DNA of 64,000 nt from Roseovarius sp. THAF27 (GCF_009363655.1 NZ_CP045393.1:868001-932000), one strand, 5' to 3'. Numbered from the stretch's first letter, positions 17,342 to 27,005 are shown. The notes: a model not told the origin generated them from the sequence alone. Translations and numbers: made by a program.

Positions 17342-17734
17342 ATGAGTTTGCTGGAAGAGGCGCAGCGCGTTCGGGACAATGCCTATGCGCCCTATTCGGG
17401 CTTCAAGGTCGGCGCGGCTCTGAAAACAACGTCCGGTCGCGTCTTTACCGGCTGCAATGTCGAAAACGTGGCCTATCCCGAAGGCACCTGCGCCGAAGCC
17501 GGGGCCATCGCGGCGATGGTCGCGGCGGGCGAGGCCCGCATTGCCGAGATCGTGGTCATCGCCGACAGCCCCGAGCCGGTGACGCCCTGTGGCGGATGCC
17601 GGCAGAAACTGGCGGAATTCGGCGACGGCGACATGCCGGTCACGATGGCCACGCTGGGCGGTGCCACGGTCACGCGGACCCTGAAAGAGCTGTTGCCCGG
17701 GGCCTTTGCAACGCATCACATGGTCAACGGCTGA
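17342..17734 (+). CDS. cdd: Cytidine deaminase
   Basis: A 130-residue homotetrameric-type cytidine deaminase that converts cytidine and deoxycytidine to uridine forms. The zinc ligands are Cys in 'EGTCAEAGAI' (with the catalytic Glu) and the pair in 'TPCGGCRQKL'. The substrate-binding 'FKVGAALKT' and 'GCNVENVAYPEGTC' are intact. The ATG at 17342 has GGGAGG upstream. It is the first gene of a nucleoside-salvage operon with deoA three bases downstream. Confidence 0.95.
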   Translation: MSLLEEAQRVRDNAYAPYSGFKVGAALKTTSGRVFTGCNVENVAYPEGTCAEAGAIAAMVAAGEARIAEIVVIADSPEPVTPCGGCRQKLAEFGDGDMPVTMATLGGATVTRTLKELLPGAFATHHMVNG

Positions 17735-17737
17735 CCG

Positions 17738-19045
17738 TTGGAGACGCGCAGTGTCATAGCGGCGATACGCGATGGGAACGCGGTGTCCGACGCGGCCCTC
17801 GGGGGCTTCGTGAAGGGGCTGGCCGATGGCGGAGTGAGCGACGCGCAGGCCGGGGCCTTTGCCATGGCGGTCTTGCTGAAGTCGCTTGCGCCCGAAAGCC
17901 GCCGCGCCCTGACGCTGTCGATGCGCGACAGCGGACGGATCCTGCGCTGGTCCACCGACCGGCCCATTCTGGACAAGCACTCGACCGGCGGGATCGGCGA
18001 TTGCATCAGCCTCGTCCTTGCGCCGGCGCTGTCGGCCTGCGGCGCCGCGGTGCCGATGATTTCCGGCCGCGGGCTGGGGCATACGGGAGGGACCCTGGAC
18101 AAGCTTGAAGCCATCCCGGGTGTCAGCACCGAGCTGGAGACGGCGCGGTTGCAGAAAATCGTTCAGGAGGTCGGTGTCGTGATCGCCGCGGCCAGTGCGG
18201 ATATCGCGCCTGCGGACCGACGGCTTTACGCGGTGCGGGATGTCTCGGCCACCGTCGAAAGCATCGATCTGATCACCGCCTCGATCCTGTCCAAGAAACT
18301 GGCGGCGGGGCTGACCGGGCTGGTGCTGGACGTCAAGCAGGGCTCGGGCGCCTTCATGAAGGATCTGCAAGCGGCCCGCGCCCTGGCCACGTCGCTGGTG
18401 GAAACGGCGAACGCGGCGGGCTGCCGGTGCAGCGCGCTTGTCACCGACATGGATCAACCTTTGGCGGCCTCGGCGGGCAATGCGCTGGAAGTGGCCGAAG
18501 CCATGCGCGTGCTGACCGGCAAGGCCGAAGGGCGCCTGGAGAAACTGACCTGCTATCTGGGGGGCGAAGCGCTGTACCAGGGCGGGCTGTGCGACACCGC
18601 GGCGGACGGGGCGCGGCAGATCCTGCAGGTGCTGAGAAACGGGCAGGCGGCAGAGGTGTTCGGCCGGATGCTGCGGGCCTTGGGCGGACCGACGCAATTC
18701 GTCGACAGCTGGGCGCGGTTCTTGCCGGAGGCCACGATCATCCGGGAAGTCCCGGCGCAGGCCGCCGGCTTTGTCGCGAGCATCGATGGCACCGCGCTGG
18801 GCCGCGCGGTCATCGCTCTGGGCGGCGGTCGGCAGGTAGAGACGGACCGAATCGACCCTGCGGTGGGCCTTTCGGATATTCTGCCGCTGGGGGCCGAGGT
18901 CGCGCCGGGGCAGCCCTTGATGCGCATACATGCCAGCCGCACGGGCCATGCCGACGCCGCCGAGGCCATCGTGCGCGACGCCATTGATATCGAAGCCGCT
19001 GCGCCGGCGGAGAAACCGCTTGTGATCGAGCGCGTCGGGCCATGA
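17738..19045 (+). CDS. deoA: Thymidine phosphorylase
   Basis: A 435-residue pyrimidine-nucleoside phosphorylase that cleaves thymidine to thymine and 2-deoxyribose-1-phosphate. Motifs are 'KHSTGGIGDCISL', 'MISGRGLGHTGGTLDKLEAI' and 'LDVKQGSGAFM'. The initiation codon is TTG at 17738, four bases after the cdd stop. The conserved N-terminus 'METRSVIAAIRDGNAVSDAALGGFVKGL' begins there, and no in-frame ATG is available, so expression may depend on coupling to cdd. The stop overlaps deoB by ATGA. Confidence 0.94.
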   Translation: METRSVIAAIRDGNAVSDAALGGFVKGLADGGVSDAQAGAFAMAVLLKSLAPESRRALTLSMRDSGRILRWSTDRPILDKHSTGGIGDCISLVLAPALSACGAAVPMISGRGLGHTGGTLDKLEAIPGVSTELETARLQKIVQEVGVVIAAASADIAPADRRLYAVRDVSATVESIDLITASILSKKLAAGLTGLVLDVKQGSGAFMKDLQAARALATSLVETANAAGCRCSALVTDMDQPLAASAGNALEVAEAMRVLTGKAEGRLEKLTCYLGGEALYQGGLCDTAADGARQILQVLRNGQAAEVFGRMLRALGGPTQFVDSWARFLPEATIIREVPAQAAGFVASIDGTALGRAVIALGGGRQVETDRIDPAVGLSDILPLGAEVAPGQPLMRIHASRTGHADAAEAIVRDAIDIEAAAPAEKPLVIERVGP

Positions 19046-20229
19046 GTCGCGCGTTCCTGGTGGTGATGGATTCCGTCGGCATAGGCGGTGCCCCGGATGC
19101 GGACAGGTTCTTCAACGGGGCGGTGCCCGATACCGGGGCGAATACAGTGGCGCATATCGCGCAGGCGAGGCCAGGCGGCCTGCATCTGCCCAACCTGGAC
19201 CGATTGGGCCTGGGCGCGGCGGTGAGGCTGGCCTCTGGTGAAGATGCGCCGGGCCTGGGTGCGGCACCCGAGGGGCTATGGGGGGCGGCAGAGGCATCCT
19301 CGCCGGGCAAGGACACGCCGACCGGGCATTGGGAGTTGGCCGGGCTGCCCGTGCCGTTCGCGTGGCACGTCTTTCCCAAGACCGTGCCGGCCTTTCCCGA
19401 AACGTTGACAGACGCGGTAAAGGCCGCCTGCGGGGTCGAGGGGATACTCGGGAATTGTCATGCCTCGGGCACCGAGATCCTTCAGGCGCTGGGGGCCGAG
19501 CACATGCGCACGGGCTGGCCCATCTGCTATACCTCCATCGACAGCGTTTTCCAGATCGCCGCACACGAAGAGCGCTTCGGGCTGAAACGCCTGCTTGCGC
19601 TGTGCCGGACCCTTGCGCCGCTCTTGCACGAGATGGGCGTGGGCCGCGTGATCGCGCGGCCGTTCGTGGGGTCCGAAGCCGACGGGTTCGAGCGCACCAC
19701 CAACCGCAAGGATTTCGCAATGCCGCCGCCCCGGCCGACGCTGTGCGATTGGGCCAGCCAGGATGGGCGCAATGTGCATGCCATCGGCAAGATCGGCGAT
19801 ATCTTTTCCATGCAGGGGATCGACGATGTCGTCACCGGAAGTGACGCGGCATTGATGAGCGCCTTGCAAAAGGCCGTGCGCGAGGCGGACGACGGCAGCC
19901 TGACATTCGCCAATTTCGTGGAGTTCGACAGCAAGTACGGCCATCGGCGCGATGTCGAGGGATACGCGCAGGCGCTGGAGCGGTTCGACGCGGGCATTGG
20001 TGCGTGTCTTGTCGCGATGCGGCCCGCGGACCTGATGCTGATCACCGCCGATCATGGCAACGATCCGACATGGCCCGGCACCGATCACACCCGCGAACGC
20101 GTGCCGGTCCTCGCGGCGGGCGTCGGCGCGCACAAGGCGGGCCTGGTCGATTTCGTCGATGTGGCGGCCAGCGTCGCGGCCCATCTGGGGCTGAGGCAGC
20201 ACGGGCCGGGGCGGTCGTTCCTGCCTTGA
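19042..20229 (+). CDS. deoB: Phosphopentomutase
   Basis: A 395-residue alkaline-phosphatase-superfamily enzyme that converts deoxyribose-1-phosphate to deoxyribose-5-phosphate. The N-terminal metal and nucleophile region 'FLVVMDSVGIGGAPDADRF...DTGANTVAHI' and the C-terminal 'LMLITADHGNDPTWPGTDHTRERVPVL' are diagnostic. 'GKIGDIF' and 'NFVEFDSKYGHRRD' are also present. It is translationally coupled to deoA and hands its product to deoxyribose-phosphate aldolase, which is not in this window. Confidence 0.96.
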   Translation: MSRAFLVVMDSVGIGGAPDADRFFNGAVPDTGANTVAHIAQARPGGLHLPNLDRLGLGAAVRLASGEDAPGLGAAPEGLWGAAEASSPGKDTPTGHWELAGLPVPFAWHVFPKTVPAFPETLTDAVKAACGVEGILGNCHASGTEILQALGAEHMRTGWPICYTSIDSVFQIAAHEERFGLKRLLALCRTLAPLLHEMGVGRVIARPFVGSEADGFERTTNRKDFAMPPPRPTLCDWASQDGRNVHAIGKIGDIFSMQGIDDVVTGSDAALMSALQKAVREADDGSLTFANFVEFDSKYGHRRDVEGYAQALERFDAGIGACLVAMRPADLMLITADHGNDPTWPGTDHTRERVPVLAAGVGAHKAGLVDFVDVAASVAAHLGLRQHGPGRSFLP

Positions 20230-20304
20230 GCTCTGCGTTGCCCTTTGCCGGTTTTTCTGGAAATAACGGGTCAGCCCTGACCAGCCCTGCCAAACGGAGC
20301 CGAA

Positions 20305-20937
20305 ATGCAAGATCATCTGACCGTCGTCACCCATCCGCTGGTGCAGCATAAACTGACGCTGATGCGGGACAAGCACACGCCCACGGCCGTGTTTCGCCAG
20401 CTGCTGCGGGAGATCAGCCAACTACTGGCGTATGAGGTCACGCGTGAGTTGAAGATGACCACCCAGACCATCGAGACACCGCTGCAGGAAATGGACGCGC
20501 CGGTCCTTGCGGGGCGCAAGCTGGCGCTGATCTCCATCCTGCGGGCGGGCAACGGCCTGCTGGACGGGATGCTGGAACTGATCCCCTCGGCGCGGGTCGG
20601 ATTTGTCGGGCTTTACCGGGACGAAGACACGCTGAAGCCCGTGAAGTACTATTTCAAGGTGCCGGAGCAACTCGGCAAGCGGCTGACGATCCTGGTGGAC
20701 CCGATGCTGGCCACCGGCAATTCCTCTGCCGCGGCGGTCGACATGGTGAAGGAAGCGGGCGCCACGGATATCCGGTTTCTCTGCCTGCTGGCCGCACCCG
20801 AAGGCGTGGCCCGGATGAAGCAGGCGCATCCCGATGTCCCGATCATGACGGCGGCCCTTGACGAGCGGCTGAATGACATCGGGTATATCCTGCCGGGGCT
20901 AGGTGATGCGGGCGACCGCATGTTCGGCACCAAATAG
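20305..20937 (+). CDS. upp: Uracil phosphoribosyltransferase
   Basis: A 210-residue enzyme that makes UMP from uracil and PRPP. The PRPP-binding loop '[23 protein letters not shown]' and the uracil-binding C-terminus '[17 protein letters not shown]' are intact. '[41 protein letters not shown]' completes the signature. GGAG precedes the ATG. It lies 75 bp after deoB and may be the last gene of the salvage unit or have its own promoter. Confidence 0.96.
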   Translation: MQDHLTVVTHPLVQHKLTLMRDKHTPTAVFRQLLREISQLLAYEVTRELKMTTQTIETPLQEMDAPVLAGRKLALISILRAGNGLLDGMLELIPSARVGFVGLYRDEDTLKPVKYYFKVPEQLGKRLTILVDPMLATGNSSAAAVDMVKEAGATDIRFLCLLAAPEGVARMKQAHPDVPIMTAALDERLNDIGYILPGLGDAGDRMFGTK

Positions 20938-21001
20938 GCTAAAGACTGTTTACTCACGAACAATAATCAGGCAATCTTGCTCCAGCTGTCTTGGGGGCAA
21001 A

Positions 21002-22495
21002 ATGAGACTGACGCGTGTTCTGGCGATAGCTGCAATCGCCACCACTGTCGCGCACGGCGGAGCCGTGGCACAGAGTGATTCCGGTGCGAGAGTTCCGGCG
21101 GAGTTTCCGCCAGAAAGCTATACCGGGCGGCAATATGTGGACAGCCGCGGATGCGTTTTCATCCGCGCGGGAATCGACGGGCAGACCACGTGGGTGCCGC
21201 GCGTCACACGCGGGCGGAAGGTGATCTGCGGGTTCAAACCCTCGACGACAACCGCCACGGCGTCGGCCGCTCCGGCCGCGAGGCCACAAGCCGCGCAACA
21301 GCCCGAAGTCATCACGGTGCCGCAGCAGGCGACCGCCGCGGCGAAACCGGCACAGACGCCGAAACGCACGACCACGGCCGGTGCGAAAACGACCACTAAG
21401 AAAATTGTCACACGCAAAGTGCCGTCCACCCAACCGGCCGCCAGCTCGACCGCGTCCGCGGTTTCGCCCAAGGTGGTCAAGGTGACGCCCCAGGCGGCCG
21501 CGGCTCCGAAGCCCGCACCGAAGCGAGTCACGAAGACCGAGCGGGTAGTACGCAATCAGCCTGCATGTCAGGGCGCCAGCGCGGTGTCGCAACGCTACTT
21601 GCAGAAAAAGGGCAATCTTGCCGTACGCTGCGGGCCGCAAACCTCGCCCCACGCGAACGTCATTTCCGGCGGCTCCGGAAGCGGTACTGCAATCCGTGTG
21701 ACAAGCACGGCGCCCGCGCAGGTGATCCATACCGCGAGGAGCCATAGCCCTCAGGCGGCCCCTGTCGTTCGCTCCCCCGTCGTTCACTCCCCTGTCGTTC
21801 ACGCGCAGGCCGTCCGCGTGGCCCCGAAGCACGTCTACGAGCGCCAGATCAGCAGCACCCGCGGCGTATTTGTTCCCGAAGGATATCAGCCCGTCTGGGA
21901 GGATGACCGGCTGAACCCGCAACGGGCGCACCAGACATTTGCCGGCAAAGCGCAGATGGAGGTGGCCTGGACCAAGACCGTGCCGCGCCGCCTGATCGAC
22001 CGCTGGACGGGGCGCGAGGTGACGCACAAGTATCCCGGGCTTCAGTACCCCTACACAAGTTTTGAACAGCAGCGGGCCGCCGGTGTCATCGTCGCCACCC
22101 GCGGCGAGATGGTGCCGGATCCGATCACCGTCGTGCGCAGCCGTGACGGTCGTGTACGGTCGGTCAAGCGCACGCGCAACGTGACCAGTGACGCGCCGCG
22201 CGCCGAGGCGGTCAAGCCGACGATCTCGACCCGGTCGGCAGCACCGAAGCCCGCGGCCAAGGCGGCCAGCCACCGTTACGTGCAGGTCGGTATCTTCAGC
22301 AAGCCGGGCCTCGCCAGGAGTGCCGCACAGCGCCTTGCCAATGCAGGCTTGCCCGCGCGGATGGGCAAGACCACCCACAACGGCCAGTCGTATACGTCGG
22401 TCGTAGTCGGGCCATTCGGCACGCAGTCACAGCTTCAATCGGGGATGCAGGCGGTACGCCGCGCGGGATACCCGAACGCCTATTACCGCAAGTAA
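21002..22495 (+). CDS. Exported SPOR-domain protein
   Basis: A 497-residue protein. The start at 21002 gives a signal peptide (MRLTRVLAIAAIATTVAHGGAVAQ), and a G-run serves as ribosome site. The N-terminal domain (about 38-75, 'YTGRQYVDSRGCVFIRAGIDGQTTWVPRV') recurs in Rhodobacterales SPOR proteins. A long Ala/Pro/Thr/Lys-rich linker (about 80-300) includes a short run of 'PVVxSPVVH' repeats. The C-terminus (about 425-497, 'RYVQVGIFSKPGLARSAAQRLA') is a SPOR domain, which binds denuded glycan strands at the septum. The likely site is the periplasm at the division plane. Confidence 0.88.
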   Translation: MRLTRVLAIAAIATTVAHGGAVAQSDSGARVPAEFPPESYTGRQYVDSRGCVFIRAGIDGQTTWVPRVTRGRKVICGFKPSTTTATASAAPAARPQAAQQPEVITVPQQATAAAKPAQTPKRTTTAGAKTTTKKIVTRKVPSTQPAASSTASAVSPKVVKVTPQAAAAPKPAPKRVTKTERVVRNQPACQGASAVSQRYLQKKGNLAVRCGPQTSPHANVISGGSGSGTAIRVTSTAPAQVIHTARSHSPQAAPVVRSPVVHSPVVHAQAVRVAPKHVYERQISSTRGVFVPEGYQPVWEDDRLNPQRAHQTFAGKAQMEVAWTKTVPRRLIDRWTGREVTHKYPGLQYPYTSFEQQRAAGVIVATRGEMVPDPITVVRSRDGRVRSVKRTRNVTSDAPRAEAVKPTISTRSAAPKPAAKAASHRYVQVGIFSKPGLARSAAQRLANAGLPARMGKTTHNGQSYTSVVVGPFGTQSQLQSGMQAVRRAGYPNAYYRK

Positions 22496-22509
22496 CGCAT
22501 TCTGCGGCC

Positions 22510-23535
22510 TCACCCGCCGCAGATGCCCTGAAGCCGCAGCCAGTCCGCGTCGCTGAGGATCGGGGGGGGCACTTCGGTCGCGAAGGGATCGGCCTCGATC
22601 AGGCCTAGGGTGCTTTCTCCGGTGACATCGACGGCATAGGCATAGGGCGTGGATCGCACGGACCAGGCCCGAAAGCCGTTCAGCATGGTTTCGTCCGGCA
22701 GCGGCGCCTGCGCACGGGTCAGCAGGTGCTGAGCGTAGTCGGCCAGAACCTCTTCGGGCAGTTCGCCGGTGGTCAGAAGGCGGATACTGTCCCAGGTGCC
22801 GGCGAATTGCAGCAGGTCGTCAATCGGGTCGTACAGGCTGGCCCGCAGGCGCTGCGCGACGATATAGCCCGCAAGCACGTCCGGTTCTTCGTAATCCTCG
22901 ACGAGGCTGCGCCCCAGGAGGATCGTCTTGCCGGGCAGGGCGACGGCCCCTTTCACGCCGTTGCGCATCACGTCGAGCGTGCCGGGATCATCCTCTGCGG
23001 GCAACCGCCTGGCCAGTTCCGCAAGAGCGCCACGGCCCTCGGGCCCGTTGCAGGGCGGGCCGGTGACCCGTTCGATGTGACGCCGCAGGGATTGGCCGAT
23101 ATCCTCGCGCTTCACGTCGGGCAGGACCCGTGTGGCGTGCTCTCGTACCGCACCAGGGAGCCACAGGGTCGCCAGCGCCCCGACGGCCGCGAGACTTCCC
23201 AGGAAGATCACTAGGCGAAGGCGCCCCGGATGCGGTCGCGCGCGTTCGACGGCCGCGCGGAGCTTCTCGATGGCGTCGATCACCTCGACGGCATCGTCAC
23301 CCAGTTCGAGCACCTCGCCGGGGTCGCCGTCGGGATGATAGAGAGCGGGGCGCTTGCCTGGGTTCACCCGCGATATCGCGGCGAGCGACCAGTGGGTCAA
23401 CGGTTGTTCCCGGCGATCCAGGATCGTGAGCGTCGCGTCACCCAACGACACGTACACATCGACGCGCTGCGAGTCCGGGGAGGCCCGCCAAATGCCGGAA
23501 GCCTCCAGCCGTTCATATTCGCTCAGCGCCGTCAT
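22510..23535 (-). CDS. Membrane-anchored M48-peptidase-like protein lacking the zinc motif
   Basis: A 341-residue protein. Residues 1-95 form a beta-rich domain ('VDVYVSLGDATLTILDRREQPLTHWSLAAISRVNPGKRPALYHPDGDPGEVLELGDD'). One membrane helix follows ('LRLVIFLGSLAAVGALATLWLPGAV', about 105-129) and then a larger extracytoplasmic part. That part resembles the body of M48 metallopeptidases ('VALPGKTILLGRSLVEDYEEPDVLAGYIVAQRL'), but the expected HExxH is absent: the place is 'EDYEEPDVLAGYIVA'. I therefore read it as a catalytically dead relative. It is convergent with the SPOR gene. Confidence 0.65.
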   Translation of the reverse strand: MTALSEYERLEASGIWRASPDSQRVDVYVSLGDATLTILDRREQPLTHWSLAAISRVNPGKRPALYHPDGDPGEVLELGDDAVEVIDAIEKLRAAVERARPHPGRLRLVIFLGSLAAVGALATLWLPGAVREHATRVLPDVKREDIGQSLRRHIERVTGPPCNGPEGRGALAELARRLPAEDDPGTLDVMRNGVKGAVALPGKTILLGRSLVEDYEEPDVLAGYIVAQRLRASLYDPIDDLLQFAGTWDSIRLLTTGELPEEVLADYAQHLLTRAQAPLPDETMLNGFRAWSVRSTPYAYAVDVTGESTLGLIEADPFATEVPPPILSDADWLRLQGICGG

Positions 23536-23688
23536 GTCGCGTGGGCCTGCTCTGCCTCGTTAACGCGGTTGGTCGAGCATATCACGGCGATACGCAAGCG
23601 GGCAATTGCCGATGACACTGCGATCGAGGTGCGTTGCGCCCAACCGAAGCCGGCGGGGGCGCGAGGCCCGGTGCAAAGGCGGACGGTT

Positions 23689-25311
23689 CTATTTGAACGC
23701 CTTGCGCAGTTCGAATTTCTGGATCTTGCCGGTCGATGTCTTGGGCAATTCCTCGAACACGATCTTCTTGGGGCACTTGAAGCCCGCCAGCCGTTCGCGG
23801 CAGAAGGCGATCAGGTCGTCCTCGGTCACCGTGGCGCTTTCCTTGATCTCGACGAAGGCGCAGGGCACCTCGCCCCATTTCTCGTCGGGCATGGCCACCA
23901 CCGCGCAGAGCAGCACGGCCGGATGCATCATAAGCGCGCCTTCGACCTCGACCGAGCTGATGTTCTCGCCGCCCGAGATGATGATGTCCTTGGCCCGGTC
24001 GGCGATCTTCAGGTAGCCGTCGTCATGCTGGTAGGCGATATCGCCGGAATGGAAGTATCCGCCGCGGAAGGAGTCCTCGGTGGCTTTGGGGTTCTTGAGA
24101 TAGCCTTTCATCACCGCGTTGCCGCGGATCATGACCTCGCCCTGCGTCTCGCCATCCATCGGAACCTGTTCCATGGTCTCGGGATCGAGCGCGGTGATGT
24201 CGTCCATGAAGGGCATCAGGATCCCGGTGCGGGCCTTGATGGCATAGCGTTCGTCGTCGGGCAGGTCGTCCCACCGGCTGTGCCACATGCATTCGGTGAC
24301 GTGGCCATAGGTTTCGGTCAGGCCGTAGACCTGCGTCACGTCAAAGCCCAGCGGCTCGATGGCACGTAGCGTGGCGGCGGGGGGCGGCGCGCCGGCGGTG
24401 AACACGCTGACCGCATGGTCGAACTCGCGCCGCTCGGCATCCTTGGCGTTGACGATCATGTTCAGCACGATGGGCGCGGCGCCGAAATGGGTGACACCTT
24501 CGTCCGCGATGGCGTTATAGATATTGGCCGCGGTGATGTCGCGGCAGCACACCACGGTGCCGCCGATCATCGGTATGGCCCAGGTGTGGTTCCAGTTGTT
24601 GCAGTGAAACAAAGGCACGATGGTCAGGTAACGCGCGTGGCGGGGCAGGGGCCACGTCACCGCGGTGCCCATGGTCAGAAGGTAGGCACCGCGATGGCTG
24701 TAGACCACGCCCTTGGGCCGCCCGGTGGTGCCGGAAGTATAGTTCAGCGCGAGGCTTTCCCATTCATCCTCGGGCATAGTCCACCGGAAGTCGGGATCGC
24801 CGGTTTCAAGGAAATCCTCGTAGAGCTGGTGATCGCCATAGGGTTTCACGCCGGCCTCATCATCAGGCACCTCGATGATCTTTGGCGCGGGTCCGTCCAT
24901 CTTGTCGATCGCCTCGAGCGTGGTGGACAGGAATTGCGGATCGACCAGCACCACCTTCGCCTCGCCGTGATCGAGAATATAGGCGATGGTGTCGGCCTCG
25001 ACCCGGGTGTTGATGGCGTTCAGCACGGCCCCGCAGGCCGGCACGCCGAAATGCGCCTCGGCATGGGCGGGGATGTTCGGCAGGATTGTCGCCACCACGT
25101 CGCCGGGTTCGACGCCGATCTTCTGCAGGGCGGAGGCAAGGCGGGTCACGCGCTCGTAGTACTGGGCGTAGGTCTTTCTGAAACTGCCGTAGACCAGCGC
25201 TTCGTGATCGGCGAACACATGGGACGCGCGCCGCAGATGCGACAGGGGTGTCAGCGGGACGTAGTTCGCGTGATGCTTTTCGAGGCCGGTCTCATCCTTC
25301 ATCCAACCCAT
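23689..25311 (-). CDS. Acyl-CoA synthetase (AMP-forming)
   Basis: A 540-residue ANL-superfamily ligase. I place the start at 25311, where GGGAG precedes ATG and the conserved 'MGWMKDETGLEKHHANYVPLTPLSHL' begins. Motifs are the P-loop 'LALNYTSGTTGRPKGVVYSH', 'YGLTETYGHVTECMW', 'YFHSGDIAYQHDDGYLKIADRAKDIIISGGENISS' and the catalytic Lys in 'LPKTSTGKIQKFEL'. This subgroup activates medium- or long-chain fatty or aryl acids, and the exact substrate is not readable. It is about 1.7 kb from the fatty acid oxidation operon but not part of it. Confidence 0.88.
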   Translation of the reverse strand: MGWMKDETGLEKHHANYVPLTPLSHLRRASHVFADHEALVYGSFRKTYAQYYERVTRLASALQKIGVEPGDVVATILPNIPAHAEAHFGVPACGAVLNAINTRVEADTIAYILDHGEAKVVLVDPQFLSTTLEAIDKMDGPAPKIIEVPDDEAGVKPYGDHQLYEDFLETGDPDFRWTMPEDEWESLALNYTSGTTGRPKGVVYSHRGAYLLTMGTAVTWPLPRHARYLTIVPLFHCNNWNHTWAIPMIGGTVVCCRDITAANIYNAIADEGVTHFGAAPIVLNMIVNAKDAERREFDHAVSVFTAGAPPPAATLRAIEPLGFDVTQVYGLTETYGHVTECMWHSRWDDLPDDERYAIKARTGILMPFMDDITALDPETMEQVPMDGETQGEVMIRGNAVMKGYLKNPKATEDSFRGGYFHSGDIAYQHDDGYLKIADRAKDIIISGGENISSVEVEGALMMHPAVLLCAVVAMPDEKWGEVPCAFVEIKESATVTEDDLIAFCRERLAGFKCPKKIVFEELPKTSTGKIQKFELRKAFK

Positions 25312-25439
25312 GTCAGGCTCCCTTGTGGCGCATACAGTCTGATCGGCAGGAGGTATCGCGTATTTCCATGCCGAACGCAAAGCCGTTTCGTGCACGGGGC
25401 AATCTTTCCAAGTCCTGCGCGATCGCCTAGCGTTGCGGC

Positions 25440-26084
25440 ATGATCATCTCTCCCGGTCGGAACTATATCTTCGTGCATATCCCCAAGACGGGCGGCACGT
25501 CGCTGGCGCTGGCGCTGGAGGGGCGCACGATGCGGGATGACATCCTGATCGGCGACACCCCGAAAGCCAGAAAGCGGCGGAGACGGATCAAGGATGTGAA
25601 GAGCGCGGGCCGCTTGTGGAAACATTCCACCCTGGCGGATATCGACGGGCTGGTGACGCGCGACTTCGTGGCATCGGCTTTTTCATTTACGCTGGTGCGT
25701 AACCCTTGGGACAGGATGGTCAGCTATTACCACTGGCTGCGGGTGCAAGACTTCGATCACCGGGCGGTCGCCCGCGCCAAAGCCACCGATTTCAGCGGGT
25801 TTCTGAACGCGCCGGACATGCAGGCCTCGATCCGGGCCGCGGATTATGCAAGCTACATGCGTCTGGCAAATGGTGCGGAACGTGCGACGCTTTTCATCCG
25901 ACTGGAGCATTTCGAGACCGATGCGGAGCCCTTGTGGCAGCATCTGGGATTCCGGCTTGCCTTGCCGCATGAAAATCGTTCGGCCCGATCCGCCGACTAC
26001 CGCGAATACTATACCGAGGCCGATGCCGAACTGGTGAGCCGGATGTGCGCACGTGACATCGAAAGGTTCGGTTACCGATTTTGA
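25440..26084 (+). CDS. Sulfotransferase family protein
   Basis: A 214-residue protein with the 5'-phosphosulfate-binding loop 'FVHIPKTGGTSLALAL' (residues 11-26) and the 3'-phosphate site 'FTLVRNPWDRMVSYYHWLR' (about 81-99), as in the sulfotransferase family 2 group that uses PAPS. The central part has a very basic stretch ('KARKRRRRIKD'). The acceptor could be a carbohydrate or lipid, and nothing nearby tells which. It is divergent from the acyl-CoA synthetase gene. Confidence 0.85.
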   Translation: MIISPGRNYIFVHIPKTGGTSLALALEGRTMRDDILIGDTPKARKRRRRIKDVKSAGRLWKHSTLADIDGLVTRDFVASAFSFTLVRNPWDRMVSYYHWLRVQDFDHRAVARAKATDFSGFLNAPDMQASIRAADYASYMRLANGAERATLFIRLEHFETDAEPLWQHLGFRLALPHENRSARSADYREYYTEADAELVSRMCARDIERFGYRF

Positions 26085-26259
26085 ACCGATTTCGTTTCAG
26101 ATTTTAGCCTTGTTTTCGGAAACTGTTGCGAATGGCCTCGCGCCGGAAACAATGCCCTATTCGTGACACTTTTCCGACCAAGCAGCGTCCTGAGAATCAC
26201 GCCACATGAATCTTGTCTGCTGACGCCGTCTGCCAACGGCACAAGAGGGGAAATGGTCA

Positions 26260-26922
26260 ATGTTCGGATGGAATTCCACGGTCGGGACGCGCGAAAGCTA
26301 TGGCAATGCGGATGCATCCGCCGTCAAATCAGGGCTGATTTCCGGCACGAAAGTGGCGACGGGCATGGGCTGGCGCCCCGTCGAGGCGATTGCCGAAGGC
26401 GACAAGGTGCTGACTTTCGATGGTGGGCTTCAGACGATCACGAAAGTAAGCCGCGTCCGTTTGTGGAGCGGGCAGGACAATTGCCCGCGCCAGTTCTGGC
26501 CGCTCGAGGTCCCGGCCGGTGCGTTGGGCAACCGCGAGGTGATGCATGTGCTGCCGGGGCAGAACATCATGGTGGAAAGCGACGCGGCAGAGAACCTTTA
26601 CGGTGATCCCTTCACCCTGATGCCCGCCGAAGCGATCGAGGGGCTTTATGGCGTCGCCCGCACGCCGCCCGAGGGCGACGTGAACATCGTGGTTCTGCAT
26701 TTCGCCGCCGATCAGGTGGTGTTCGCGGAAAACGGGGCGCTGCTTTTCTGCCCCGCCTTTGCCGACATGGTCGATGCGGCCTTCGCCGAAGAGGCCCGCC
26801 CGTTCTACTCCATCCTGTCGATGGACGAGGCGCGGTTCTTGGCCGTGCAGATCGAGGAAGAGATTGCCGCGGCCTGCTGTAACTCACCCAAGGACATCTG
26901 GGCGGCGGCCGCTCCGGCGTAG
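26260..26922 (+). CDS. Hint-domain protein without the usual first cysteine
   Basis: A 220-residue protein with a Hedgehog/intein (Hint) domain filling most of its length. 'LISGTKVATGMGWRPVEAIAEGDKVLTFDGGLQTITKVSR' (about 26-65) is the block-A/B pattern 'xGTxVxT...G..PVExLxxGDxVxTxD'. 'EVMHVLPGQNIMVES' corresponds to the later 'VSPxHxx' block with His shifted. The Cys that starts active Hint domains (C-F-x-x-G-T) is replaced: here it is G-L-I-S-G-T. Similar stand-alone Hint proteins are frequent in Rhodobacterales. The role is unknown, and autoprocessing looks unlikely. Confidence 0.8.
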   Translation: MFGWNSTVGTRESYGNADASAVKSGLISGTKVATGMGWRPVEAIAEGDKVLTFDGGLQTITKVSRVRLWSGQDNCPRQFWPLEVPAGALGNREVMHVLPGQNIMVESDAAENLYGDPFTLMPAEAIEGLYGVARTPPEGDVNIVVLHFAADQVVFAENGALLFCPAFADMVDAAFAEEARPFYSILSMDEARFLAVQIEEEIAAACCNSPKDIWAAAAPA

Positions 26923-26951
26923 CGGCGCAGGTTATCCCACCGGAACAAGAA

Positions 26952-26989
26952 AACCCGCGCGGTTGCGTGGCCGCGCGGGTTGCGTTTTT
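26952..26989 (+). terminator. Rho-independent terminator after the Hint-domain gene
   Basis: AACCCGCGCGG (26952-26962) pairs with CCGCGCGGGTT (26971-26981), followed by TGCGTTTTT. An A-run on the left lets it also act for the leftward FadJ gene. Confidence 0.85.
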
Positions 26990-27005
26990 GCTCGAAAGGT
27001 CGCGG

